Shown piece by piece: positions 15,106 through 24,300 of a stretch of 39,226 nt of DNA (its first letter is position 1; every line of letters starts with the position of its first letter). Position numbers and translations under genes: made by a program. The DNA lies in contig JACPWH010000168.1 of the NCBI GenBank assembly GCA_016197185.1, positions 1 through 39,226 on the forward strand, in the 5' to 3' direction. The stretch is from Ignavibacteriota bacterium (lineage in GTDB: Bacteria > Bacteroidota > Ignavibacteria > Kapaibacteriales > UBA961). The notes below the pieces were generated by a model, which saw nothing but the letters and a program-made list of their open reading frames with translations, was not told where the DNA came from and did no database searches.

Positions 15106-15287
15106 GTCATTCAGGGGGAGTCCCCGACCGAAGAATCTCAGTCTAATTGATTCTCGAGGATTAATTCCTGTTCAATGAATGTTTTTTAAAGGAAATGTTC
15201 AGTTTGATTCGTTTCGCAATACAAATGATTAATTCTCTAGAGCTGTCCAAACTGAGATTCTTCACTCGAAGACTCATTCAGAATGAC
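15106..15287. repeat. Paired inverted REP-like element, copy C
   Basis: GTCATTCAGGGGGAGTCCCC then GACCGAAGAATCTCAG (15106-15141) is mirrored by CTGAGATTCTTCACTCGAAG then ACTCATTCAGAATGAC (15252-15287). A spacer of about 105 bp separates them. It is the same family and nearly the same size as copy A (11925-12106), including AATGATTAATTCTCT just before the right arm. It fills the spacer between the amidohydrolase and peroxidase genes. Confidence 0.8.
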
Positions 15288-15326
15288 ACTCTTACGTAAG
15301 GAGGTCATTGCTTCAAGCTACACTCC

Positions 15327-18300
15327 TCACTCTTCCGAATAATTCCCCTTCATTTCGTCCTGCATATCATCACATCCATATTCTTTTTTAGGAGCTTTCG
15401 GTGCTTTCACTTTTACAGGGTCACCATTTGCAGCCGCTTCAATTGCCCGTTGTTCTAATATTGCACGGAAATTCTCATCTCTTTTGCGCATTTGCTCGTC
15501 TATTACGCGGTCGAAGTATTTACGTCCGTCCACATACGTTTGCTCTACTCTTGAGAAATTCGAAAGGGGATTACCGTTCCATAGAACTATATCAGCATCT
15601 TTTCCAACTTCAAGCGACCCTACGCGGTCATCCACATACAAGAGTTTAGCAGGATTAATCGTTACAAATTTCAAAGCATTTTCTTCAGAAACTCCACCAT
15701 ATTTTACTGATTTTCCTGCTTCTTGGTTCAGACGGCGTGCCATTTCCCCGTCGTCAGAATTAATTGCCACCACTATGCCCTGCTCCTGCATAATCGCCGG
15801 ATTTTGCGGGATTGCATCATATACTTCAAATTTATAGTCCCACCAATCAGAGAATGTAGAGCCGCCTGCACCGTGCAGAGCCATTTCTTTTGCAACCTTG
15901 TACCCTTCCAAAATATGAGTAAAGGTATTTACCTTGAACCCAAATTCTTCTGCAAGACGTATGAGCATTAAAATTTCACTTTGAACATACGAATGGCAGT
16001 GAACAAACCTTTTTCCGCGAATAATCTCGAGTAATGTCTCAAGTTGTATATCACGGCGCGGGGGGATGGAACTTCCTTTTACTCCCTCTTTCATCTGCTT
16101 TTCATATTCGAGTGCCGCTTGGAAACCGTCGCGCATGATTTCCTCTACACCCATACGGGTTTGAGGGTAGCGCGTGACTGCTCTATCGCCCCAATTAGAC
16201 TGTTTAACGTTTTCCCCGAGCGCAAATTTGATTGTTCCTTTAAAATTCTCAAATTTTAATTCATCTACATCTGCGCCCCATCGTAATTTTATGAGTTGTA
16301 ATTGTCCACCGATTGGATTGGCTGAGCCATGCAGAAGGTGCGAACTCGTTACACCGCCGGCAAGCTGACGGTAAATAGAAATATCATCAGGATATAACAC
16401 ATCGCCGATTCGTACCTCGGCAGTAACTGCATGAGTACCCTCGTTAACCCCTCCTTCTATTGCAATATGGGAGTGTTCATCAATAATACCCGGTGTTATA
16501 TCTTTTCCTGATGCATCAATCGTTACATCCGCTTTATTACTTAAATCTTTCCCTATTGCAGCTATTTTTCCACCTGAAATGAAAATATCAGACTCTTTCA
16601 TAACCCCGGCTTGAGTACTTGTCCAAATCGTTGCATTTTTGAGGAGGACTGACTGTTGAGGAGGTATTTGTTCAAACCCAAAAGGTTCATCCGGTGAGAG
16701 TACCGCAAGTGCTGGACGGAACGATTTTTTTCTTGGAGTATCGATTTTTTGTACAAAAGCACTGTCTCTACGCGCAGACCATAAGATTTCCTTTCCGTTC
16801 GGCAACCACCCTTTGCCACGAGCCTGAAGTGAATCCATAAATCCTGAGAAACGGGCTACCCCTTCATATCCTAATGAATCGGTTGGAAAACTGAATGAGC
16901 ATGATTTATCCGAATTAGAGAACTTCATCTGTAATTTCAGAGAATCTCTTGTACCCTCTACACTCGGACTTTCAGCTTTGCCGCTTACTTTGAATACAAG
17001 CGGAGGAAGAATATCTGCTGTGAATCTCCACGTGCCGCGAACATCAACCTCAGCAGGGCGGGATAGAATAAATTCATCACCTGCAACATACACAGAGCGT
17101 ATTGCACCCGATACAAACATATCTCCATCAGCAAGAACAAGATTAGCGAATTTTCCAGGCTCTATCGTTCCTAAAGTTTTGGAAGCACCGCAAATTTGTG
17201 CAGGAACTGTTGTAATGGCAGCAAGTGCCTTTTCGGGGGACAAGCCGTAGTCTATTGATTTACGGATGTTTTTCCAAAAATCACTTTTATCTTTCAGTCC
17301 GTTGGATGTAAAACAGAATGGTATATTAACTGAATCTACCGCAGCGGGGTTACGAGGAGCGGCATCCCACTGCTTGAGTTCGCCGAGTGATACATCATTT
17401 GCCCTCTCAGGCATTGAGACATCAGGAACCGCAGGGAAATTCAGAGGAAGGATGATTGTCGGTTTAATATCTGCAATGTGAGCAAGTTGCCTGTATTCCA
17501 ATCCGCTTCCGAGATAGATAAAACTCACATCAAATTCTTTAGCAATTTTAGCTGCACGTTCAAGAGTATGTTCATTGTTTGTTTCAAAAATAATCGGTGT
17601 TTCATTTTTAATGACATTGGAAAGCGCGTCAAGAGAGAGGTTGGTCTCAGGCATTTTTTGATTCGGATTGGAGGAGTAAGCCTTCTGTGCTTTGCCATAC
17701 CAATCAGCATCCATAAATGCCTGGCGGATTAGGGCAATACTGCCCATCATCGCGCTTGGATATGCATTCCGTGAACTTCCTTTGCGGAAAGACATCCATT
17801 CGGCAACTTCCGGGCGAATAATAATATCGTTTGCGACCCCTGCTTTTACAAGAACCAAAGCAGATATTCCCCGCATGATACCGTCTGTAGAATTTGCCTG
17901 TGCAGCTGTAAATCCGAGTTTGCGAAAATCATCTACGGTTTTTTCATCTAAATTTACCGATTCAGTTGCTCGCATTTCGGGTTTGATTGCTTCATTCCAA
18001 TATCGAGCACCTCGAGAAGGTGGGAGTGGTTTATCGAATTCATCTTCATCACTTGCAGCAGGGAAAGGCTGTCCCCCTTTTTTTACTCCACCCATTCCTG
18101 CATCAGTATAGGGTTCTATAAATCCGGCATACAACCACAGTCCTTTACCGTCACGAACAGTAGCACCCTTAGGAATAGTTAAGCCTGCTCCTACAGCTTC
18201 AATTCTATCGTTTTTGATAATAACAGTACCGTTTTGAATGATTTTGCCCGGGGCAGGTACAATTGTAAGGTTAGTGATTGCTATGTACCGCATATCTTTA

Positions 18301-18419
18301 TTCCGAAGTCCGTCAATCATTGACGTTTGAATCGGAGTTTGGGCAATCGCAGAAATCGTAATGAAAGGGGCAAGCAGAAGAACAATTCGCAGGAAAATCG
18401 GAGTAAAAACTTGGCGCAT
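15327..18419 (-). CDS. Exported tandem amidohydrolase-family protein
   Basis: This 1030-residue protein has a signal peptide (residues 1-26, ending AIAQ) and two imidazolonepropionase-like amidohydrolase halves. The C-terminal half (about 590-990) keeps metal-site motifs: DEHSHIA near residue 649, RFVHCHSY, FTHILEGYK and AINSDDGE near residue 888. It ends in NPAKLLYVDDRVGSLEVGKD, the family's cross-strand tail. The N-terminal half (about 40-455) keeps the fold markers (LYAGFIEPYTDAG, TTVPAQICG, LGTIEPGKFANLVLADGD). Where HxH is expected it has EPYTD, so it is probably structural rather than catalytic. A beta-rich stretch (about 460-585) links the two. Related tandem proteins occur in Bacteroidota with unknown substrates, perhaps peptides or cyclic amides. 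It is divergent from the YifB gene. Confidence 0.88.
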   Translation of the reverse strand: MRQVFTPIFLRIVLLLAPFITISAIAQTPIQTSMIDGLRNKDMRYIAITNLTIVPAPGKIIQNGTVIIKNDRIEAVGAGLTIPKGATVRDGKGLWLYAGFIEPYTDAGMGGVKKGGQPFPAASDEDEFDKPLPPSRGARYWNEAIKPEMRATESVNLDEKTVDDFRKLGFTAAQANSTDGIMRGISALVLVKAGVANDIIIRPEVAEWMSFRKGSSRNAYPSAMMGSIALIRQAFMDADWYGKAQKAYSSNPNQKMPETNLSLDALSNVIKNETPIIFETNNEHTLERAAKIAKEFDVSFIYLGSGLEYRQLAHIADIKPTIILPLNFPAVPDVSMPERANDVSLGELKQWDAAPRNPAAVDSVNIPFCFTSNGLKDKSDFWKNIRKSIDYGLSPEKALAAITTVPAQICGASKTLGTIEPGKFANLVLADGDMFVSGAIRSVYVAGDEFILSRPAEVDVRGTWRFTADILPPLVFKVSGKAESPSVEGTRDSLKLQMKFSNSDKSCSFSFPTDSLGYEGVARFSGFMDSLQARGKGWLPNGKEILWSARRDSAFVQKIDTPRKKSFRPALAVLSPDEPFGFEQIPPQQSVLLKNATIWTSTQAGVMKESDIFISGGKIAAIGKDLSNKADVTIDASGKDITPGIIDEHSHIAIEGGVNEGTHAVTAEVRIGDVLYPDDISIYRQLAGGVTSSHLLHGSANPIGGQLQLIKLRWGADVDELKFENFKGTIKFALGENVKQSNWGDRAVTRYPQTRMGVEEIMRDGFQAALEYEKQMKEGVKGSSIPPRRDIQLETLLEIIRGKRFVHCHSYVQSEILMLIRLAEEFGFKVNTFTHILEGYKVAKEMALHGAGGSTFSDWWDYKFEVYDAIPQNPAIMQEQGIVVAINSDDGEMARRLNQEAGKSVKYGGVSEENALKFVTINPAKLLYVDDRVGSLEVGKDADIVLWNGNPLSNFSRVEQTYVDGRKYFDRVIDEQMRKRDENFRAILEQRAIEAAANGDPVKVKAPKAPKKEYGCDDMQDEMKGNYSEE

Positions 18420-18531
18420 AATTCTATTTTTTCACAATGAATAACAGGATAATTACAGCAAAATTCGCCAATAGTGAAAACGTGAGCAAGGAATTTCCAA
18501 CAAAGTCGCTAAAAACTGCTCTATTTTTTGT

Positions 18532-18539
18532 TAAATTTG
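18532..18539 (+). promoter_or_regulatory. Candidate -7 box (TAAATTTG) for the YifB/ComM gene
   Basis: TAAATTTG matches TAnnTTTG about 63 bp upstream of the ATG at 18602, within the 182-bp divergent spacer. No clear -33 partner is seen. Confidence 0.35.
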
Positions 18540-18601
18540 CTGTCTATACTGATTTTAGAATACAATTTAAGCGTTTTTCAGCACTACCAATTTGACATTT
18601 T

Positions 18602-20152
18602 ATGTACTCACGCCTTACCTCGTTTTCTGTCTTTGGAATTAATGCCTTTGAAGTTGAAATTGAAACTCACCTTGAAAATGCCGTTCCGGTATTTCTCATG
18701 GTAGGTTTACCCGATTCTGCTGTTCGTGAATCACGTGAACGCGTTTCCGCAGCAATTAAAAATTCAGGGTACATATTTCCCAATAAAAAAATTACCGTTA
18801 ATCTTGCTCCTGCTGATATTCGAAAAGAAGGGAGTGCCTTTGATTTGCCGATAGCAATAGGAATTCTTTCGGCGATGGGAATCATAGAAGCATCCAAACT
18901 TGAAAAGACAGTCATTCTCGGCGAACTTGCCCTTGACGGATCACTTCGTCCGATTCATGGTACATTGCCCATTGCACTCGCAGCGCAAAAAAAGGGATAT
19001 AAACGAATTATATTACCGAAAGCAAATGTTGGAGAAGCTGGGCTTGTGGAAGGAATTTCTGCGATTCCTGTAGAATCACTTGCACAAACAGTTGACCTAT
19101 TGATCGGTACGATTGACATCCCGCCTCACGTGGTTGATATAAAAGCCTTATTTGCAATTGAAAGTCACCATGCAACAGACCTCAATGATGTGAAAGGGCA
19201 GGAGAATGTAAAACGTGCAATGGAAGTTGCGGCAGCAGGTGGTCATAATATTATTATGATTGGACCTCCAGGCAGTGGCAAGACTATGCTCGCCAAACGA
19301 TTACCGTCTATTCTCCCACCCCTTACGCTTGGGGAAGCACTCGAAACTACCAAGATTCATTCAGTTGCAGGGCTATTGCCGTCGGGCATTGCTCTTGTTA
19401 CTTCACGTCCTTTTCGCGCCCCTCATCATACAATTTCTGACGCTGCACTTGTAGGTGGTGGAATAGGAATTGTCCGAGCAGGTGAAATATCGCTTTCTCA
19501 TCATGGTGTGCTATTTTTAGATGAATTACCTGAATTTGCACGAAACGTTCTTGAAGTTCTACGGCAGCCACTCGAAGATAAACGAATCACCATTTCCCGA
19601 ACAAAAATGACTGTGGAGTTTCCTGCCAATTTTATGCTGATATGCTCGATGAATCCATGTCCATGCGGGCATTTTGGCAACCCTAATCAGCAATGTACCT
19701 GCACTCCGCCGTCCATTCAAAAATACATGGCTAAAATATCGGGTCCGCTACTCGATAGAATTGATATCCACTGCGAAGTTCCAACCGTGAAGTATCAGGA
19801 TTTATCATCCACAAGAGTTGGCGAGAGTTCATTAACTGTTCGGGAACGTGTTGTAAAAGCACGGGAAATCCAAGCTGAGCGTTTTTCAGGAAGGACAGGA
19901 GCGGCAGCAGTTTATAAGAATGCCGATATGTCCTCGAAAGACATCAGAGCATTCTGCAAACTTGATGAAGCAGGTGAAGGGTTGGTCAAAATTGCAATGA
20001 CGAAACTTGGGCTTTCAGCACGGGCTTTCGATAGGATTTTGAAAGTTGCTCGCACTATAGCTGACTTAGAGCAAAGCCCCAATATTGCTTCTCAGCACAT
20101 AAGTGAGGCGATTCAGTATCGGTCGTTAGATAGGCAGTATTGGAATGCTTGA
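18602..20152 (+). CDS. YifB/ComM family Mg-chelatase-like AAA+ ATPase
   Basis: This 516-residue protein has the full YifB/ComM layout. An N-terminal domain of LonC-like fold covers about 1-170 (MVGLPDSAVRESRERVSAAI, NLAPADIRKEGSAFDLPIA). The AAA+ core has Walker A GPPGSGKTMLAKRL near residue 221 and Walker B VLFLDELPEF near 303. A cysteine cluster (NPCPCGHFG, then CTC) and the C-terminal helical Mg_chelatase_C domain (SARAFDRILKVARTIADLE) complete it. The ComM homologue in Vibrio is a hexameric helicase that promotes branch migration during natural transformation. A similar recombination role is likely here. Length is normal. It is monocistronic, flanked by a divergent promoter region and a strong terminator. 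Confidence 0.95.
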   Translation: MYSRLTSFSVFGINAFEVEIETHLENAVPVFLMVGLPDSAVRESRERVSAAIKNSGYIFPNKKITVNLAPADIRKEGSAFDLPIAIGILSAMGIIEASKLEKTVILGELALDGSLRPIHGTLPIALAAQKKGYKRIILPKANVGEAGLVEGISAIPVESLAQTVDLLIGTIDIPPHVVDIKALFAIESHHATDLNDVKGQENVKRAMEVAAAGGHNIIMIGPPGSGKTMLAKRLPSILPPLTLGEALETTKIHSVAGLLPSGIALVTSRPFRAPHHTISDAALVGGGIGIVRAGEISLSHHGVLFLDELPEFARNVLEVLRQPLEDKRITISRTKMTVEFPANFMLICSMNPCPCGHFGNPNQQCTCTPPSIQKYMAKISGPLLDRIDIHCEVPTVKYQDLSSTRVGESSLTVRERVVKAREIQAERFSGRTGAAAVYKNADMSSKDIRAFCKLDEAGEGLVKIAMTKLGLSARAFDRILKVARTIADLEQSPNIASQHISEAIQYRSLDRQYWNA

Positions 20153-20182
20153 CAGGTTTCTTTGTACTTCAAATTCGAGTTG

Positions 20183-20215
20183 AAACCTTCAAGGTTTTTA
20201 AAACCTTGAAGGTTT
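20183..20215. repeat. AACCTTCAAGGTT-type palindrome, second copy
   Basis: AAACCTTCAAGGTTTT and AAAACCTTGAAGGTTT mirror each other around one base. The core matches the palindrome at 6863-6900. It sits between converging genes as the first copy does, here followed by a second, stronger hairpin. Confidence 0.8.
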
Positions 20216-20225
20216 ACATCTGATT

Positions 20226-20275
20226 ATATTAACACAGAAAAGCAGCCGAAATCGGCTGCTTTTCTGTGTTAATAT
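20226..20275. terminator. Bidirectional terminator between yifB-like gene and lipA
   Basis: This is a 24-bp perfect stem (20226-20249 with 20252-20275; core AACACAGAAAAGCAGCCGA) with a minimal loop, lying between two converging genes. The GC-rich top and A/T-rich base suit termination in both directions. Confidence 0.8.
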
Positions 20276-20286
20276 TACTTTTAACT

Positions 20287-21183
20287 TTACACGTGCCGTT
20301 CAGCATGATACGAACTCCGTACAAGCGGACCCGACTCCACTATATCAAACCCCATTTCAAGCCCAATTCTCTGGTATTCGTCAAATTCAGCAGGATGGAC
20401 AAATCTATCCACAGGCAAGTGATTCTTAGTCGGTTGTAGATATTGCCCGAGTGTAAGGACATTCACACCAATTTCATTTAAGTCCTTCATTACTTCCAAC
20501 ACTTCTTCTCGTGTTTCTCCTAAGCCGAGCATTACCCCTGTCTTAGTACGCATATTTTGTGTTTTCGCTTCTTTTAGCAAGGCAAGTGACCAAACGTATT
20601 TCCCCTGTGGGCGAACTTTGCGATATAAACGCGGTACTGTTTCGGTATTGTGATTGAGGATGTCAGGCTTTACATCTATGATTCTTTGGAGAGGTTCCAT
20701 TTTTCCCTTAAAATCAGGTATTAACACTTCTATACTTGTTTGTGGATTCAAACGGCGTACTTCGGTGATTGTTTCCGCCCAAATGATTGAACCTCCATCA
20801 GCCCGTTCATCTCTATTTACTGAGGTGATAACAGCATGTTTTAGTTTCATTTCACGCACGGATTCTGCTACTTTACGCGGTTCATCCTCATCAATCTCTA
20901 ATGGACGACCTGTCTTCACAGCGCAGAAACCGCAAGAACGAGTGCAAGTGTCTCCCAAAATCATAAACGTTGCCGTACCTGCATTCCAACACTCGGTTAT
21001 ATTTGGGCAACGGGCTTCTTCACAAACGGTATGCAGCGATTTTGACCGCATCATCTGTTTGATTCCTGCATAGTTCTCACCACCGGGTGCACGGACTTTC
21101 AACCATTCAGGACGGCGGTTCGACGGAATATCCTGTTCAATTTGAATGACGGGTAGCTCTAACGTAAATGATTCAGTAAGCAT
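20287..21183 (-). CDS. lipA: Lipoyl synthase
   Basis: This 298-residue radical SAM enzyme inserts two sulfur atoms into protein-bound octanoyl groups to make lipoyl cofactors for pyruvate and 2-oxoglutarate dehydrogenases and the glycine cleavage H protein. Both iron-sulfur clusters are present. Cys54, Cys59 and Cys65 (CEEARCPNITEC) form the auxiliary cluster, which is the sulfur donor. Cys80, Cys84 and Cys87 (CTRSCGFC) bind the SAM cluster. The C-terminal RSSYHA supplies the serine that ligates the auxiliary cluster. TSVNRDERADGG differs slightly from the common TSVDRDDLPDGG. Length is normal. It may share a transcript with sprA, which ends 134 bp upstream on the same strand, but a separate promoter is as likely. 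Confidence 0.97.
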   Translation of the reverse strand: MLTESFTLELPVIQIEQDIPSNRRPEWLKVRAPGGENYAGIKQMMRSKSLHTVCEEARCPNITECWNAGTATFMILGDTCTRSCGFCAVKTGRPLEIDEDEPRKVAESVREMKLKHAVITSVNRDERADGGSIIWAETITEVRRLNPQTSIEVLIPDFKGKMEPLQRIIDVKPDILNHNTETVPRLYRKVRPQGKYVWSLALLKEAKTQNMRTKTGVMLGLGETREEVLEVMKDLNEIGVNVLTLGQYLQPTKNHLPVDRFVHPAEFDEYQRIGLEMGFDIVESGPLVRSSYHAERHV

Positions 21184-21317
21184 GGAGGTATGATTTTCTG
21201 AGGGAATCGGTCGGCATCGTTTTTGAGAGGATACCGATACTTGAATGAATAATTAATACCGTTTTTATTGGTTTATTATTGCAATTCTCTTTACAAAAAT
21301 ACAAAACATAGTTTGAT

Positions 21318-24300
21318 TTACCTGCCACCCGAAATAGAAATACGAATATCCAAACCAACTTGTGTTGTACTAAATCCGGGTGTTGTGGCACCTTCGTTAA
21401 TTGTACCTTCGTAACGGAAGAACAGACGTGCTGTAACACGATTACTCATTGAATACCTTGCACTTGGCTCGATTGTAATTTGAGTTGTTCCGTCAATCGT
21501 TTGCCCGCTCGGACTTGACAGATTGAGCAAGTCGTAATTTGCACGTTGATTTCTCTTATACGACCCGAGGAATCCAAACTCTAAATCGTTTTCGAGATCA
21601 ATTCCTAAGAGTGCAAACTTGAAACCACGGCGTGAATATGTTCCCTGAATAGATAATTCACTTGATGAATTCCTCGAAATATTAGAGGTTGCCGAAGCAA
21701 GCGAATATGAGGTTTTTGTATTATATCTTACTGTACCGGTAAGTGTTCCTTTTAGTTTGGTCTCGTCAAAACTCATCGTAAGCCCGATAAGTGGTTGAAA
21801 TCCAAGTTCAACAGTTTGCATATCCACGTATCGACCATTGTCTGTAATACGTGCGCCTTCGGAATATGTGGAAGCATACGTATGTTCCAAAGCAATCCTA
21901 CGCGCCACCCCACCGAGCAAGCCCCATTTTTCAATACCGTCCCAACGGAATGACCAGTTTACACTTGGCATAATCTTCCTAATTGCCAATGGTAAGAATT
22001 TAAACGATTCCAATCCATCGTGGAAGGACTCTGACAGTGCATTGGAAAGCAATTGATTGCGTTTTACAGTATCATTTCCTGCTGCAGCATCTATCGCAGG
22101 ACGTTTCTCATTATAGAGATCAATCACATGCTCCACAGTATTATTTAGCGGGGCAAAAAACAGGAATTTTGGCAAACTCAAATACGAACGGCTGAATGTT
22201 TCGGTAGCCGTAACATTTGTAAAGCTCTGATTGCCGTTTGCATCTGTGATAACAGTCTGATTCTTATTGAATGCGAATTGTGATTTCCATGTAAGATCAA
22301 GATTGGCACCTTCCCACAATTGACGGCTTGTCCGAAATTCCAATGAATTACCTTGACTGTAGTTTTCAGGTAAAACAGAATTTGGAGGTCGCAATCCTTG
22401 TTCGGTATCAAATCCAAAAAACGGGAACGCAGAACTTCCGCGAATTTTAAATCCGCCATGCGGACTCCCCACCAAGCCAAGTTGATAGGCAGCAGAAGGT
22501 CCCCAAATTTTATCTTGCCCCAAACCAAACAACCCGCGCCATTGGTTAGTAAGTCCATCACCGCCGAATATACCGGGATTTCTCGATGCATTATCTTGCT
22601 TGAATGTCAGTTTGATTTCGTCGTAATCCAAAAATATCGCTTTGAATACTTTTCCAATCGAACTCAGAATCGAAGAATTCGTATCAGGTTTACCATAACT
22701 TATCCCGAACCATTTATCACTCATCAACCTCAGTTGAAGCCGTGAACTTAACGATAATGTGCTGTTAACCGTTCCGTACTTTACAGCGTCGCGGAGCGTG
22801 GTGTCCGGCTGAAGAGGATTGCGCCATTCATATTTTACATTATAAACACCGGTATTTTCCAAATACGTATTCAAACCGAAAAGATCGGGGAATTTTGGAC
22901 GGAAATTAATGGTAACATTCTGATTATGCACACCATCATCGCCCAAATTTATTAGTTTTCCATTCAAGAACATTAATTTAGAAATTTCATTTCCTGTGCG
23001 CTGTCTGCCGAAATCATCCATTTCTAATGGTGCAAGAGTGCTTCCTGTGGAATAATTGTAATCAATTACCGGACTTAAGAATCCATTTTCTGTTAGTTTC
23101 CACGAGAATTGTGCTGCACGCTGAGCAGCAAACTCTCGTATTACGGGACTTGGGGTTTCCAAGAATCTTGATTGCTCCGTAGTCCGTCCTCGTCTCATGT
23201 CCAAACTTGTAGAGAAATTCGATGGTAAGAAATTAACTTTCCACCCTTTGTACGAGCCGATTATCGGCACTTTATCGCTCCATGTAAGCGGCTCCACCGA
23301 TACTGGAGGTAAATTCAGACCATAGGTAATATTAAAATGCCATTGCCACTTGAAGCGTTCGGCAACTACCGGCGACCGTTCATAAGTTTGAGAATAGTCG
23401 TACCCCATCGTTACACGATTTATTGTTTCCCGAATAGACCAATGATTAATGGGAACTCCGAGTTTAACCCCTGTCATCGCCCACTGATCCTGTACAACCA
23501 GTGTTTGAGATCGATTTGTAACAGCATCGGCTGCACTTTGAGCTTGAGCTGGAGTTGCACCATTTTGAATTTGTGCATTATAGATGACAGCTGCCGCACT
23601 CTCTACATTAATATCGCTTTGGGCTTCATATACAGGTTTCTCGAACGTTTCGGCGTGTGTATAGCTGATAGGAAGTTTTGTCTCTTTAAATTCTTTAGGT
23701 AAGAATTTTTCTAACGCACCTTGCATTTGGATAGTGAAATTAGTAGAGGCAATACGATTTCCAAACCGTTCTTCAAGTCGGTGAAAGTTAGGATTTGATT
23801 TTGAGAATGTGCCGATAATAGATCCGACATCGGCTAACTTTAGCTCTGCGCTCCCGAGAGCTGACCAATCGGTTTTATCTTCGGGATCAATAAGCCTAAG
23901 TTCATCCACCCACATCGTTGTAGTCAAGTCATTGGGGAAACGCTCAGCAGGATTAGCAATACCGAATCCCAAAAACATTACTTTCGTAAGTGTAGGATTC
24001 CCTTTGATAACATATTTAGCAACAGGATCTCCGGGTACAGGGAATTCCTGGCGTTCATTTTGGCGGTTTGCATCACGTTGCTGTTTAATCGCCGTTAAAT
24101 CTTTCATCGGAATCCCTAAGTCTTGCCAATTGCGCAAAAGGGGACGACGATATTCGTAATAGTTCGCTGAGTCAATGCCAAACCGAAGATATGCATACGC
24201 TGTCGGAACTGCTCCGGTAGGTAAATTATCAGGCATCGAGCCGTCACCGTGAATAAAGAATTTGAGTTGCTTATAATTGAAAATATCTGTTTGGCGCAAA

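Noticed and set aside
20789-20830. LipA variant TSVNRDERADGG as a sign of changed function
   Set aside because: Both Fe-S cluster motifs and the RSSYHA end are intact. The substitution is mild and not evidence of a new activity.
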